DNA of 64,000 bases from HKCCE3408 sp039191215 (lineage in GTDB: Bacteria > Pseudomonadota > Alphaproteobacteria > Rhodobacterales > Rhodobacteraceae), in contig JBCCXT010000007.1 in assembly GCA_039191215.1 (NCBI GenBank), positions 1-64,000 of the forward strand, in the 5' to 3' direction. This document shows positions 26,502 to 35,406 of this stretch, piece by piece. The translations under genes and the position numbers were made by a program. The notes below the pieces were generated by a model. It saw nothing but the letters and a program-made list of their open reading frames with translations, had not been told where the DNA came from and made no database searches. Within the stretch, counting starts at the first letter, position 1. Each line of letters starts with the position of its first letter.

Positions 26502-27644
26502 ATGCCTATTGATCCTGTAGAACTGACCGCTGACCTTGTCCGATGCCCCTCGGTCACACCCGATGAAGGCGGCGCTTTGGTGCTGCTGACAACGCTGCTG
26601 AGCGAGGCCGGTTTTGAATGCTGGCGCGTGGATCGCGGCGATGTAGCAAACCTTTACGCGCGATGGGGCGACCGGGCCCATCCCCGCAGCTTTGGGTTCA
26701 ACGGGCATACCGATGTGGTGCCGGTGGGTGATATGGCCGCCTGGACCAGGCCGCCATTTGGTGGCGTGATCGAGGGCGATTGGCTCTATGGCCGCGGCGC
26801 AACAGATATGAAATCCGGCGTGGCCGCCTTTGCCGCGGCGGCGGTGGATTTTGTCACCGATGCCCCGCCCGATGGCGCGGTCATTCTGGCGATCACCGGC
26901 GATGAGGAGGGGCCGTCGATCAACGGCACGCCCGCGATCCTTGATTGGATGGAAACGCGGGGTGAGGTGATGAATATGTGCCTTGTCGGAGAGCCGACCT
27001 GCCCGGAAACCTTGGGCGACATGATTAAGATCGGGCGGCGCGGATCACTGTCGGCGCGGTTCACCTTCAGCGGCAAACAGGGCCATTCGGCTTATCTCGA
27101 CAAAGCCCTCAACCCGATGCCGGCCGTGGCGATGCTGGCGCACCGGCTCTCAACTCATCCGCTTGATAGCGGATCGCAGCATTTCGACCCATCGACCATT
27201 GCCGTGACCACGATTGATACCGGAAATCCGGCCACAAACGTGATCCCGGCTGAAACGCGGATGGTCGCCAATATCCGTTTCAACGACCACCATACCGGCG
27301 AAAAGCTAACCTATTGGCTGTTGGATGAGGTCAAAACCGTCACCACCGCAACGCAAGTTGAGATCGAAATGCAGGTGCAGGTGTCTGGTGAGCCGTTTTT
27401 GACCCCGCTTGGCGCGCTATCATCGCTGGTCTCCCAGGCGATCGAGGATGAAACCGGCACCAAGCCGGAGTTTTCCACCTCCGGCGGCACGTCGGATGCG
27501 CGGTACATGCGCGCGCATTGCCCGGTTGTGGAATTTGGCCTGGTCGGCCACCGTATGCACGAGATTGACGAGCGTGTCTCGGTCAGCGATATCCGCGGGC
27601 TGAAACGCATCTATCGGCGCATTTTGCGAGACTATTTCGACTAA
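26502..27644 (+). CDS. dapE: Succinyl-diaminopimelate desuccinylase
   Basis: Zinc amidohydrolase removing succinate from N-succinyl-L,L-diaminopimelate in lysine and peptidoglycan-precursor synthesis. 380 residues (E. coli 375). M20 motifs: FNGHTDVVPVGD (metal His/Asp), YGRGATDMKSGVAAF, ITGDEEGPSINGT (catalytic Glu pair) and STSGGTSDARYM. Start 26502 has GGGAGG seven bases upstream; the frame is open about 100 codons further up but shows no protein-like sequence there. Confidence 0.97.
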   Translation: MPIDPVELTADLVRCPSVTPDEGGALVLLTTLLSEAGFECWRVDRGDVANLYARWGDRAHPRSFGFNGHTDVVPVGDMAAWTRPPFGGVIEGDWLYGRGATDMKSGVAAFAAAAVDFVTDAPPDGAVILAITGDEEGPSINGTPAILDWMETRGEVMNMCLVGEPTCPETLGDMIKIGRRGSLSARFTFSGKQGHSAYLDKALNPMPAVAMLAHRLSTHPLDSGSQHFDPSTIAVTTIDTGNPATNVIPAETRMVANIRFNDHHTGEKLTYWLLDEVKTVTTATQVEIEMQVQVSGEPFLTPLGALSSLVSQAIEDETGTKPEFSTSGGTSDARYMRAHCPVVEFGLVGHRMHEIDERVSVSDIRGLKRIYRRILRDYFD

Positions 27645-27733
27645 ACCAAATCGCGCTGCCTCCTGCGTTGTCGCCCCGCCTGCGCTGCGCTACGGTTCTG
27701 CCTTGAGCAGCAAGGGCAAGGCCCGCATCCGCC

Positions 27734-30001
27734 ATGAGCCGACTTCCCAGCAAAGACGAAATCCTGGCCTGGATTTCGGATAACCCCGCACAGGGATCCA
27801 AGCGCGACATCGCCAAGGCCTTTGGCGTGAAAGGTGCGCGACGTATCGATCTCAAGCGCCTCCTGAAAGAGCTTGAGGCAGAAGGGCATCTGGAAAAACG
27901 TCGCCGCAATTACCGCGATCCCGATAAGCTGCCGCCTGTCTCGGTCCTGCAAGTTCTGGGCCCCGATGACGATGGCGATATCTTTGCGCGCCCGCTGGAA
28001 TGGCGCGGCGATGGGCCTGAGCCGCGTGTGCTTTACAGCCCGCGTGATGCCGATCCAGCGGTGGGCGAGGGCGACCGCATCCTGGCCCGCTTGCAAGAGA
28101 TCAAAGGTGAGGATCACCATTATGTTGCCCGGCTGATCCGCCGGATCGCCACCAATCCGCGCCGCATCCTGGGCGTGTTTCGTGCCGGCGCAGAGGGCGG
28201 CCGGATCATGCCCATCGCCAAAGGCGCCGACAAGGAATGGCGCGTCGGCGCAGGCGACACTTATGGCGCAAAAGACGGCGAACTTGTTGAGGCCGAACAA
28301 GCAGGCCCCGGCGGGCGGATGGGTCTGCCGCGCGCGCGGGTCACCGAACGGCTGGGCGATCCCGGCGCGCCGCGATCGGTTTCGCTGATCGCCATCCATG
28401 AACACGGCATACCTGATGCTCTCTCAGAGGACGCCCTGGCAGAGGCGGATGCGGCCAAACCCGCGGGGCCAAAAGGCCGCAAAGATCTGCGCGACCTGCC
28501 GCTGATCACCATCGACCCGTCTGACGCGCGTGATCATGACGATGCCGTATTTGCGCAAGCTGATCCCGATCCGGCCAATCCGGGCGGTCATATCATCTGG
28601 GTCGCCATCGCCGATGTTGCCGCCTATGTCACGCCGGGATCTGAGTTGGACCGCGAAGCCAAAAGGCGAGGCAATTCCACCTATTTCCCCGACCGCGTTG
28701 TACCGATGCTGCCGGAACGGCTATCGGGTGATCTGTGTTCTCTGCATGAAGGTGAGCCCCGGCCCGTGATCGCTGTGCGCATGGTCATCGATGCCCAGGG
28801 CCAAAAGCTGGCGCATGATTTCCATCGCGGGCTGATGCGATCGCCTGCCGCGCTGAGCTATGAGGCCGCACAAGCCTTGGCCGACGCCGCGGCAGACGGC
28901 GACGCTGATACCAACCCGATTCGTGACACCGTAGTCAGGCCACTCTTTGCGGCCTATGAATCGCTCAAATCAGCGCGGGCCAAGCGCCAGCCGCTCGATC
29001 TTGACTTGCCTGAGCGCCAGATTGTGCTGGCCGCAGATGGTCGCGTGGCGTCAGTGGCGTTCAAAGATCGGCTCGACGCCCACAAGCTCATCGAAGAGAT
29101 GATGGTGCTGGCCAATGTCTGTGCAGCCGAGACGCTGATTTCCAAACGGCAAGACTTGCTCTTTCGCGTGCATGAAGAACCCGATGCCGCCAAGATCGAC
29201 GCGTTGCGCGAAACCGCCGAAGCTGCTGGTTTCTCCCTCGCCAAGGGGCAGGTGTTGAAAACCGCGCAGCTCAATCGTTTATTGCAGGCGGCGGGCGACA
29301 GCGATCATGCGGACCTGATCAATTACGCCACACTCAGATCGATGACCCAGGCCTACTATTTCCCGGAAAACTTCGGCCATTTCGGCTTGGCGCTGCGGTC
29401 TTATGCCCATTTCACCTCACCGATCCGTCGCTATGCCGATCTGGTCGTACATCGGGCGCTGATCGCGGCGCATGGCTGGGGCAAGGACGGGCTGTCGGAG
29501 CAAGAGCGGGCGTCGCTAGAGGAGACCGGCAAGCATATCTCCTCGACCGAGCGGCGGTCTATGCAAGCCGAACGCGACACAACCGACAGGTATTTGGCCG
29601 CCTATCTGAGCGACCGTGTCGGCGCCGAGTTTTCCGGCCGGATCAGTGGCATTGCCCGCTTTGGCGCCTTTGTGCGCTTGGACGAAACCGGCGCGGACGG
29701 GCTTTTGCCGATCCGCGCAATCGGTGCGGAATACTTCCATTTCGATGCCGATGCGCAAAGCCTGATGGGCGCCGATAGCGGCACGGTTATCACTGCCGGT
29801 GACCGGGTTCTGGTGCGGCTCGCCGAAGCCGTGCCGGTCACCGGCGGCCTCAGCCTGGAGCTCTTGGAAATTGACGGAATATCCGTCGCGCGCGGCCCGC
29901 ATGGCAAAGGACGCGGACGCATGCCCGCGCGCAAAGCCGGCCAGGTACGAGCAAAACGCTCAAAGCTGCGCAAAAAAAAGGCAACCGCCCGCCGACGCTA
30001 A
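27734..30001 (+). CDS. rnr: Ribonuclease R
   Basis: 3'-5' exoribonuclease degrading structured RNA. 755 residues. N-terminal winged helix (LPSKDEILAWISDN, KRDIAKAFGVKGARRIDLK), cold-shock OB region, then the RNB catalytic domain with TIDPSDARDHDDAVFA (metal aspartates), the FPDRVVPMLPERLSGDLCSL block and HFTSPIRRYADLVVHRAL, then an S1 domain (FSGRISGIARFGAFVRLDE) and a Lys/Arg-rich tail (KLRKKKATARRR). Located 89 bases after dapE on the same strand. Confidence 0.97.
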   Translation: MSRLPSKDEILAWISDNPAQGSKRDIAKAFGVKGARRIDLKRLLKELEAEGHLEKRRRNYRDPDKLPPVSVLQVLGPDDDGDIFARPLEWRGDGPEPRVLYSPRDADPAVGEGDRILARLQEIKGEDHHYVARLIRRIATNPRRILGVFRAGAEGGRIMPIAKGADKEWRVGAGDTYGAKDGELVEAEQAGPGGRMGLPRARVTERLGDPGAPRSVSLIAIHEHGIPDALSEDALAEADAAKPAGPKGRKDLRDLPLITIDPSDARDHDDAVFAQADPDPANPGGHIIWVAIADVAAYVTPGSELDREAKRRGNSTYFPDRVVPMLPERLSGDLCSLHEGEPRPVIAVRMVIDAQGQKLAHDFHRGLMRSPAALSYEAAQALADAAADGDADTNPIRDTVVRPLFAAYESLKSARAKRQPLDLDLPERQIVLAADGRVASVAFKDRLDAHKLIEEMMVLANVCAAETLISKRQDLLFRVHEEPDAAKIDALRETAEAAGFSLAKGQVLKTAQLNRLLQAAGDSDHADLINYATLRSMTQAYYFPENFGHFGLALRSYAHFTSPIRRYADLVVHRALIAAHGWGKDGLSEQERASLEETGKHISSTERRSMQAERDTTDRYLAAYLSDRVGAEFSGRISGIARFGAFVRLDETGADGLLPIRAIGAEYFHFDADAQSLMGADSGTVITAGDRVLVRLAEAVPVTGGLSLELLEIDGISVARGPHGKGRGRMPARKAGQVRAKRSKLRKKKATARRR

Positions 30002-30067
30002 GACAGGGTCTTACCGCGCAGCCGTGAAAGCCGTAAGCTAAACGCAAAACGGATGAGCAGGTAGACG

Positions 30068-31435
30068 ATGACACGCATTCTTTTTGCTGCGGCTTTTGCA
30101 CTTGCTGCAATGCCTGCTGCGGCCGATCCGCCCGCCGCCTCGCCTCGGCCCGAGGCGCGCGCCCTCCAAGTTGCGGTATTGGATGAGCCCGCGCCAGTAA
30201 CGGCGTCGCAGATACAGGCGGCGACGGGCGGGCTGACAAGCTCACCCCGGCCAGTGCCGCGCGGCACAACATCGGCAGCCGGTGCGGTTCCAGAGGGCAC
30301 TCAAGCGCGCATCACGGATGCAGGATTTCAGGCCTGGATTGACGGGTTTCGCGGCAGGGCCAGGTCCGCAGGCATCACCGACGCGACTTTTGATGACGCG
30401 TTCCGCGGTATTTCGCTGAATGAAACCGTGCTCGACCGGGATCGCAATCAATCGGAATTTTCCCGCGCGCTGTGGGATTACCTCGACAGCGCGGTATCGG
30501 ATGCGCGCGTGCGCAACGGCCGCGCGGCTTTGTCCGAAAATGCTGGCGTGCTTGCAGCGATTGAGCAGGACCACCAGGTCGAAGCCGAAGTTGTGGCCGC
30601 GGTTTGGGGTTTGGAATCGGCCTATGGGGCGGTGCGCGGCGACACTGACATCATTGAGGCGATGGCGACGCTGGCCTATGACGGACGGCGGCGGGATTTC
30701 TTTGAGACACAGTTGATCGCGGCCTTGCGCATCCTGCAATCGGGCGACGTGGACCCGCGCAACATGACTGGCTCCTGGGCGGGCGCGATGGGCCATACGC
30801 AGTTCATGCCGACCAGTTACCTCGATTATGCGGTCGATGCGAATGCCGATGGGCGGCGCGACATCTGGTCCGACAACCCGGTTGATGCGCTGGCCTCGAC
30901 CGCGAATTACCTGGCAGAGTTCGGCTGGACGTACGGTCAGCCCTGGGGCATTGAAGTGACGCTGCCGAGCGGTTTTGACTACAGCCAGACGGGTGAGCGC
31001 GTGAAGCAGTCGGTCAGCCATTGGAACGGCGCGGGCGTGCGGCTGACGAACGGCCAGCCGATCCCCGACCATGGCCGCGCCTCGATCCTGCTGCCGGCGG
31101 GGGCGTCCGGCGTGGCCTTTGTGATCTTCGACAATTTCCATGTGATTGAGCGCTATAATCCCGCCGATGCCTATGTCATTGCCGTGGGTCATCTAAGCGA
31201 CCGGATCACGGGCGAGGGTCCGTTTGAAGCGGGCTGGCCGCGGGGTGATCGTGCGCTGAGCTTTGCTGAACGCGAGGAGCTGCAGCGTCGTCTGACCGCG
31301 GCAGGCTTTCCGCCCGGTGCCATTGACGGCATCATCGGGCCGAACACGATCGATGCTGTGCGGCGCTATCAGGCTAGCCAGGGTTTGGTTCCGGACGGGT
31401 ATGCGTCACTGACCATCTTGGAGCGTTTGCGCTAA
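30068..31435 (+). CDS. MltB-type lytic murein transglycosylase with peptidoglycan-binding domain
   Basis: Cuts glycan strands of peptidoglycan to give 1,6-anhydro ends. 455 residues: signal peptide (MTRILFAAAFALAAMPAAA), a Pro/Ala-rich linker, the SLT/MltB catalytic domain with the active-site Glu in AVWGLESAYG, family blocks MGHTQFMPTSYL and YLAEFGWTYGQPWG, and a C-terminal PG_binding_1 repeat (REELQRRLTAAGFPPGAIDG). A second, more compact paralog is encoded at 40816-41988. Its last 30 bases overlap the end of the convergent MOSC gene. Confidence 0.93.
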   Translation: MTRILFAAAFALAAMPAAADPPAASPRPEARALQVAVLDEPAPVTASQIQAATGGLTSSPRPVPRGTTSAAGAVPEGTQARITDAGFQAWIDGFRGRARSAGITDATFDDAFRGISLNETVLDRDRNQSEFSRALWDYLDSAVSDARVRNGRAALSENAGVLAAIEQDHQVEAEVVAAVWGLESAYGAVRGDTDIIEAMATLAYDGRRRDFFETQLIAALRILQSGDVDPRNMTGSWAGAMGHTQFMPTSYLDYAVDANADGRRDIWSDNPVDALASTANYLAEFGWTYGQPWGIEVTLPSGFDYSQTGERVKQSVSHWNGAGVRLTNGQPIPDHGRASILLPAGASGVAFVIFDNFHVIERYNPADAYVIAVGHLSDRITGEGPFEAGWPRGDRALSFAEREELQRRLTAAGFPPGAIDGIIGPNTIDAVRRYQASQGLVPDGYASLTILERLR

Positions 31436-31888
31436 TACCGGATCACCTAGTGCGACGGCTCCGGGCGTTATGATGCGGGCGCACCAACCGCTATGGCCGC
31501 GCATCGCAGTGTAGCCGCCTTTACCAAGCGCCTCTTCCATTCGGCTGCACGGTGCACAAGGCCCGGTGGTTTTGATCTCCGCTGCGCCCAGTTGGATGTG
31601 CTGGCCGCGCAATGCATACAGGTTCAGCCCCGAGATGACGAGATTTCGGCGCAAAAGGTCTGGTTGGACGGGTCGGTCGATCAGCGTCGCAATCACCGGC
31701 AGATGCTCCGCCTGAATGAGTGTGAGCGCCCGTTTGCCGGCCCTGGCCCGGTCGCCCTCGAGCCCGGCTTCGGTCACAGCGGCTGCGCTGACCGGGACCA
31801 TCGGCGCTCTGCGCGCGGGACGTAGCCCGATCCAGTCGATCTGTCCTGTCCTGGCATGGCGCGCCATGAGGTCTGCGATGCTGTGCAT
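31406..31888 (-). CDS. MOSC-domain protein
   Basis: 160 residues. MOSC domains occur in molybdenum-cofactor sulfurases and in YiiM/YuaD-type proteins that use a cysteine near the cofactor site. Seen: GLEGDRARAGKRALTLIQAE, RRNLVISGLNLYALRGQHI and the cysteine-bearing GPCAPCSRMEEALGKGG. Small stand-alone MOSC proteins are thought to reduce N-hydroxylated compounds or deliver sulfur; the exact role here is unknown. Ends inside the last codons of the transglycosylase gene. Confidence 0.88.
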   Translation of the reverse strand: MHSIADLMARHARTGQIDWIGLRPARRAPMVPVSAAAVTEAGLEGDRARAGKRALTLIQAEHLPVIATLIDRPVQPDLLRRNLVISGLNLYALRGQHIQLGAAEIKTTGPCAPCSRMEEALGKGGYTAMRGHSGWCARIITPGAVALGDPVLAQTLQDGQ

Positions 31889-31941
31889 GGCACCTTGTTA
31901 GCACGCTGTGGGGCTTTTATGCAGACGCGTTTGGGGGGTGC

Positions 31942-32015
31942 AGGGGGCCCTTGCCCCCTTGCAAGGCCTGTCCGGCCAGGACCCGCGGCTTTAGGGGGTT
32001 CGATGCCCCCTAAAG
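31942..32015. repeat. Two G/C-run hairpins upstream of imuB
   Basis: Between the MOSC gene and imuB lie two perfect palindromes: AGGGGGC-CCTT-GCCCCCT (31942-31959) and CTTTAGGGGG with CCCCCTAAAG around a seven-base loop (31989-32015). Neither is followed by a T tract, so they are not ordinary terminators. A third palindrome follows imuB (33808-33828). Confidence 0.6.
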
Positions 32016-32066
32016 ACGCGACCGGCCCCTCAGGACTCGACTCCGCCTAAGAGGTGGGGCAAATAA

Positions 32067-32081
32067 GAACAATACAAGAAC
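32067..32081. promoter_or_regulatory. LexA (SOS) operator of imuB
   Basis: GAACAATACAAGAAC, an exact GAAC-N7-GAAC direct repeat, the known alphaproteobacterial/Rhodobacter LexA box form. It ends 13 bases before the imuB start codon, so LexA bound here would block transcription of imuB. The motif is seen; binding is inferred. Confidence 0.8.
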
Positions 32082-32094
32082 ATCTTGCTCTTTC

Positions 32095-33765
32095 ATGTCG
32101 TCATCTGACCAACATCTCGATCCGCGCCGCCGCATCCTGTCGATGTGGTTCCCGCGCCTGTCCGCGGAGCGGTTGATGCGCCAGGGCCTGGGCCCCGGAC
32201 CTTTGGCCGTTGTCGAAGAACGCAGCAATATGCGCCTGCTGCTGGCCACAAGCGCCGACGCCGAAGCGCGCGGGCTTCATTCTGGCCAAGCGCTGCAAGA
32301 GGCGCTGTCGCTTGTCCCCGATCTGATCACCCGGCCAAGCCTGCCAGAGGCCGAAGCAGCCTTTCTGACCGCGTTGCGGCGATGGGCCGGCAAGTTTTCC
32401 CCTTGGGTCGCCGAAGAGGGCCGAACCGGTCTGATGGTCGATCTGACCGGCTGTGCGCATCTTTTTGGCGGGGAAGCGGCGCTCTTGGCTCAAGTGGAGC
32501 AAGATTGTGCCGGGCTGGGCCTTAGCGTGCGGGCTGCCATCGCTGATACGGGCGGTGCGGCCTGGGCCCTGGCACGCTATGGCACTGGGCCGATGATGTC
32601 GAGCCGGTCAAGTGATGCAATCGACCAGGAAGCCCGCGCCACACGCTCTCGCGCCGCCAAGAAAAAACACTGGGAACGCGGTGGCCCGCCTCCTCTGGTC
32701 GCGACTAAGCCAACAGGTCCAGGTCCGATCTCGCCGCCCGGGCAGGTGCGCCGCTCGCTGGCCGGATTGCCGGTGGCGGCGTTGCGGCTCGACCCGGAGG
32801 TTGCAGCGGGGCTTGGGCGCCTGGGCTTGCGCCGGATCGGTGATCTGACGGGGATGAGCCGCGCCGCGCTTGCCCGCCGCTTTGGCCAAAGCCTGGTGCG
32901 GCGGCTTGATCAGGCACTGGGACTGGAGCCCGAACCGATCTCTCCAGCCCGCGCACCCCTACATTTCGCGGCACGTATCAGCCTGCCTGAGCCGATCGGG
33001 CTTGAAGCTGATATACTGGCAGCGCTCGACCGGCTACTGCCTGTGCTCTGTGCGGGCCTGAACAAACAAAGCCGTGGCGCCCGCCGGGTCCGGCTCGAGC
33101 TGTCGCGTGTCGATGGCGATCTGGCCGTGGTCGAGATCGGGCTGGCGCGACCCGCCGACCAGCCTGATCGCATCCGCCCGCTTCTGGCGATGAAACTGTC
33201 CGAGATTGATCCTGGTTTTGGTATTGAGCGGGTCCGTGTTGTGGTGCCGTTATCCGAGCCGCTCAATCGCCGTCAGATGACCGGTGGTATGGCTGCCGCA
33301 GAAGCGGCCGCAGCCCAGGCGCAAGACAGTGATGGTCTCGCGGATCTGATCAGCCGGCTTGGCGCACGGATTGGTCTGAGCGCCATTACCCGCGCCCATC
33401 CAACCGACAGCCATATCCCGGAAAAGACCGAAACGCTGTTGGCGGCCTCATGGTCAGAGCCCGCCGGGCCCTGGCCAAAGCCCGTGCGCCCGCGGCCTTT
33501 GACGCTCTACCGGCCGGAAGCCTTGCAAGCAATAGAGAGCCCTGATCTGCCCAGCCGGTTGCGCTGGCGCGGGCAGGATCACGTCGTCACCGGCGCCATG
33601 GGTCCGGAGCGTATCGCACCGGAATGGTGGCTCGATGATCCGGATTGGCGCTCTGGCCTGCGCGATTACTGGCGAGTGGAAACCGCCGCCGGTGCAAGGC
33701 TATGGCTGTTTTACGCCCATGGCACGATGAGAGCGGGGTGGTTTGTACATGGATCTTTTGGCTGA
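32095..33765 (+). CDS. imuB: ImuB, Y-family polymerase-like mutagenesis protein
   Basis: 556 residues. ImuB is an inactive Y-family polymerase that links ImuA, DnaE2 and the beta clamp in SOS mutagenesis. The first polymerase motif reads LSMWFPRLSAERLM and lacks the catalytic Asp of active enzymes; the second reads LMVDLTGCAHLFGGE, again without the SxDE pair, as in other ImuB proteins. A helix-hairpin-helix segment follows (LGLRRIGDLTGMSRAALARRFG). The usual partner imuA is not beside it, and dnaE2 is 23 kb away. Controlled by a perfect LexA box. Confidence 0.92.
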   Translation: MSSSDQHLDPRRRILSMWFPRLSAERLMRQGLGPGPLAVVEERSNMRLLLATSADAEARGLHSGQALQEALSLVPDLITRPSLPEAEAAFLTALRRWAGKFSPWVAEEGRTGLMVDLTGCAHLFGGEAALLAQVEQDCAGLGLSVRAAIADTGGAAWALARYGTGPMMSSRSSDAIDQEARATRSRAAKKKHWERGGPPPLVATKPTGPGPISPPGQVRRSLAGLPVAALRLDPEVAAGLGRLGLRRIGDLTGMSRAALARRFGQSLVRRLDQALGLEPEPISPARAPLHFAARISLPEPIGLEADILAALDRLLPVLCAGLNKQSRGARRVRLELSRVDGDLAVVEIGLARPADQPDRIRPLLAMKLSEIDPGFGIERVRVVVPLSEPLNRRQMTGGMAAAEAAAAQAQDSDGLADLISRLGARIGLSAITRAHPTDSHIPEKTETLLAASWSEPAGPWPKPVRPRPLTLYRPEALQAIESPDLPSRLRWRGQDHVVTGAMGPERIAPEWWLDDPDWRSGLRDYWRVETAAGARLWLFYAHGTMRAGWFVHGSFG

Positions 33766-33807
33766 CGGCGGCTTCGCCCGCGGGGGCCTTGAACCCCCTT
33801 GGCCGAA

Positions 33808-33828
33808 CAGCCTGCAAGGTGCAGGCTG
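33808..33828. repeat. Perfect 9-bp palindrome downstream of imuB
   Basis: CAGCCTGCA-AGG-TGCAGGCTG, preceded at 33782-33798 by a G-run/C-run pair (GGGGG...CCCCC). No T tract follows. It lies 43 bases after the imuB stop and 29 bases before the VOC gene; it may limit read-through or act on mRNA stability. Confidence 0.5.
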
Positions 33829-33857
33829 GGCCGCAGGCAAGCAAGAGGAGACGCGCC

Positions 33858-34313
33858 ATGGCACGGGGGTTTCAAGTTCGCGGGCTGGGCGAGATTGCCA
33901 TCCGCTGCGCCGACATGGCGGTAATGGTCGATTTCTACGAGCGCATTCTTGGGCTGGAGCGCATGGCGGGCGGCGCCAGCGAAGGGATCACCTTTTTTCG
34001 CATCGCTGAAGGATTCGGCGGGCATACGGCCGTTCTGGCGCTCTTTGACAAAGAGTATGAGGCCCGGCCCGGTTTGCATCCGACAACCACCAAGCCGCCC
34101 GTCACCGGCGGCGCATCCGCCCTGCACCACATCGCGCTAAGCCTGCCCTATGCCGAGCAACCGGCCGCCATGGAATGGTATGAGACGCACGGTATTACCT
34201 ACCGGGTCGAGCAGTTCGGCTGGGTCGGTTGGCGCGGCATTTTTGTCCAAGATCCGGAAGGAAACACCGTCGAGCTTGTCGCCTTCGACGCCGGCCTACT
34301 TGAGCCGGAGTAA
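33858..34313 (+). CDS. VOC-family (glyoxalase-fold) protein
   Basis: 151 residues with two beta-alpha-beta-beta-beta modules: LGEIAIRCADMAVMVDFYER plus LHHIALSLPYAEQPAAMEWY. The ligand-site pattern IFVQDPEGNTVELVAFD at the C-terminus is typical of glyoxalase/bleomycin-resistance/dioxygenase proteins; the first-module His usually found in HxxI is replaced by EIAIR. The metal and substrate are unknown. Start 33858 has a GAGGAG site eight bases upstream; the longer open frame overlaps imuB and is not protein-like. Confidence 0.86.
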   Translation: MARGFQVRGLGEIAIRCADMAVMVDFYERILGLERMAGGASEGITFFRIAEGFGGHTAVLALFDKEYEARPGLHPTTTKPPVTGGASALHHIALSLPYAEQPAAMEWYETHGITYRVEQFGWVGWRGIFVQDPEGNTVELVAFDAGLLEPE

Positions 34314-34409
34314 ACGCAGGCGCCAGCCACCTAAATAAGCGTCACGCAACACTTATCCTGCCGAACCAAGCGTCGAGCTTGCACCCTGTTGCATCGCCAT
34401 CAACGCATC

Positions 34410-34462
34410 CCGCGGCAGCGTGCGCCGACGAGGGGCCCGAATGGGTCCACGAGGCGGCGCAC
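34410..34462 (-). repeat. 53-base palindromic repeat, copy A
   Basis: Read on the minus strand it starts GTGCGCCGCCTCGTGGACCC and continues to a right arm CGGCGCAC and a tail GCTGCCGCGG. A copy with about 90% identity occurs at 63547-63599. The outer stem GTGCGCCG/CGGCGCAC keeps pairing although its second base pair differs from that of copy B (T-A here, C-G there). It begins 17 bases after the stop of the aminotransferase gene, in the same direction. Confidence 0.8.
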
Positions 34463-34479
34463 CCGACCGGTCCGACTGA

Positions 34480-35334
34480 TCAAACGGCGGCTTTGAGGCT
34501 TTCGTCGAGGTAAATCTCGCGCAACCGCGTTGCAATCGGGCCCGGGCTTCCGGCGCCGATCGGCGTGCCGTCGATTTCCACCACCGGCATCACAAAGGTC
34601 GACGCCGATGTAATGAACGCCTCATCGGCCCCGCGCGCCTCGTCAAGCGTAAAGGGTCGCTCTTCGACCTTTAGCTGCGCCTCTGCAGCAAAGCGCAGGA
34701 CTGCCGCTCGGGTGATCCCATGCAAGATCTCGTTGCCCAGATGCCGTGTGATGATCGTGCCGCCCTTCACGATATAGGCGTTGTTCGACGTGCCTTCGGT
34801 CACGGCGCCGTCTTCCACCATCCAAGCATCATCTGCACCGGCCGCTTTGGCCATCATCTTGCCCATCGACGGATAGAGCAGCTGCACCGTCTTGATGTCA
34901 CGTCGACCCCACCGCTGGTCTTCGATCGAGATCACCTTCATCCCCTCGCGTGCCTTGGGACTGTCGGCCAGACCGGGCTTGGCTTGGGTGAAAAGCACAA
35001 TCGTCGGCGCCACGCCATCGGGATAGGCAAAATCGCGATCGGCTGATCCGCGGGTGATCTGCAGATAGACCAGCCCCTCATCGATGCCGTTTTGCGCGAC
35101 CACTTCTCGGTGGATCGCCAGAAGCTCCGCCTCGGTCACCGGGTTGGCCATTTCAAGTTCCGATAGCGAGCGTTCGAGGCGTCTGGCATGGCCAGCAAAA
35201 TCAATCAGCTTGCCGCCCAGCACGCTTGTGACTTCGTAGACGCCATCGGCAAAGAGAAATCCGCGGTCAAAGACCGACACTTTGGCTTCTTCTTCAGGCA
35301 GATATTGCCCATTCAAATAGACGATCCGGCTCAT
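34480..35334 (-). CDS. dat: D-amino-acid aminotransferase
   Basis: 284 residues, fold-type IV PLP enzyme. It moves the amino group between D-amino acids and 2-oxoacids (typically D-Ala + 2-oxoglutarate to pyruvate + D-Glu). Seen: YLPEEEAKVSVFDRGFLFAD, the PLP lysine region in DIKTVQLLYPSMGKMMAKAA, GAVTEGTSNNAYIVKGGTII and TRHLGNEILHGITR. Sequence cannot fully exclude the branched-chain or aminodeoxychorismate lyase subgroups. The start at 35334 has GGAGG six bases upstream. The context of dgcN-dgcA on the same strand supports D-amino-acid use. Confidence 0.87.
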   Translation of the reverse strand: MSRIVYLNGQYLPEEEAKVSVFDRGFLFADGVYEVTSVLGGKLIDFAGHARRLERSLSELEMANPVTEAELLAIHREVVAQNGIDEGLVYLQITRGSADRDFAYPDGVAPTIVLFTQAKPGLADSPKAREGMKVISIEDQRWGRRDIKTVQLLYPSMGKMMAKAAGADDAWMVEDGAVTEGTSNNAYIVKGGTIITRHLGNEILHGITRAAVLRFAAEAQLKVEERPFTLDEARGADEAFITSASTFVMPVVEIDGTPIGAGSPGPIATRLREIYLDESLKAAV

Positions 35335-35406
35335 CACACACCTCCAGTTCCAAGCAGGTGTGGCGCGGATCGCAGGGCGATGCAAGGCATCGCTTACGGC
35401 CGCATC

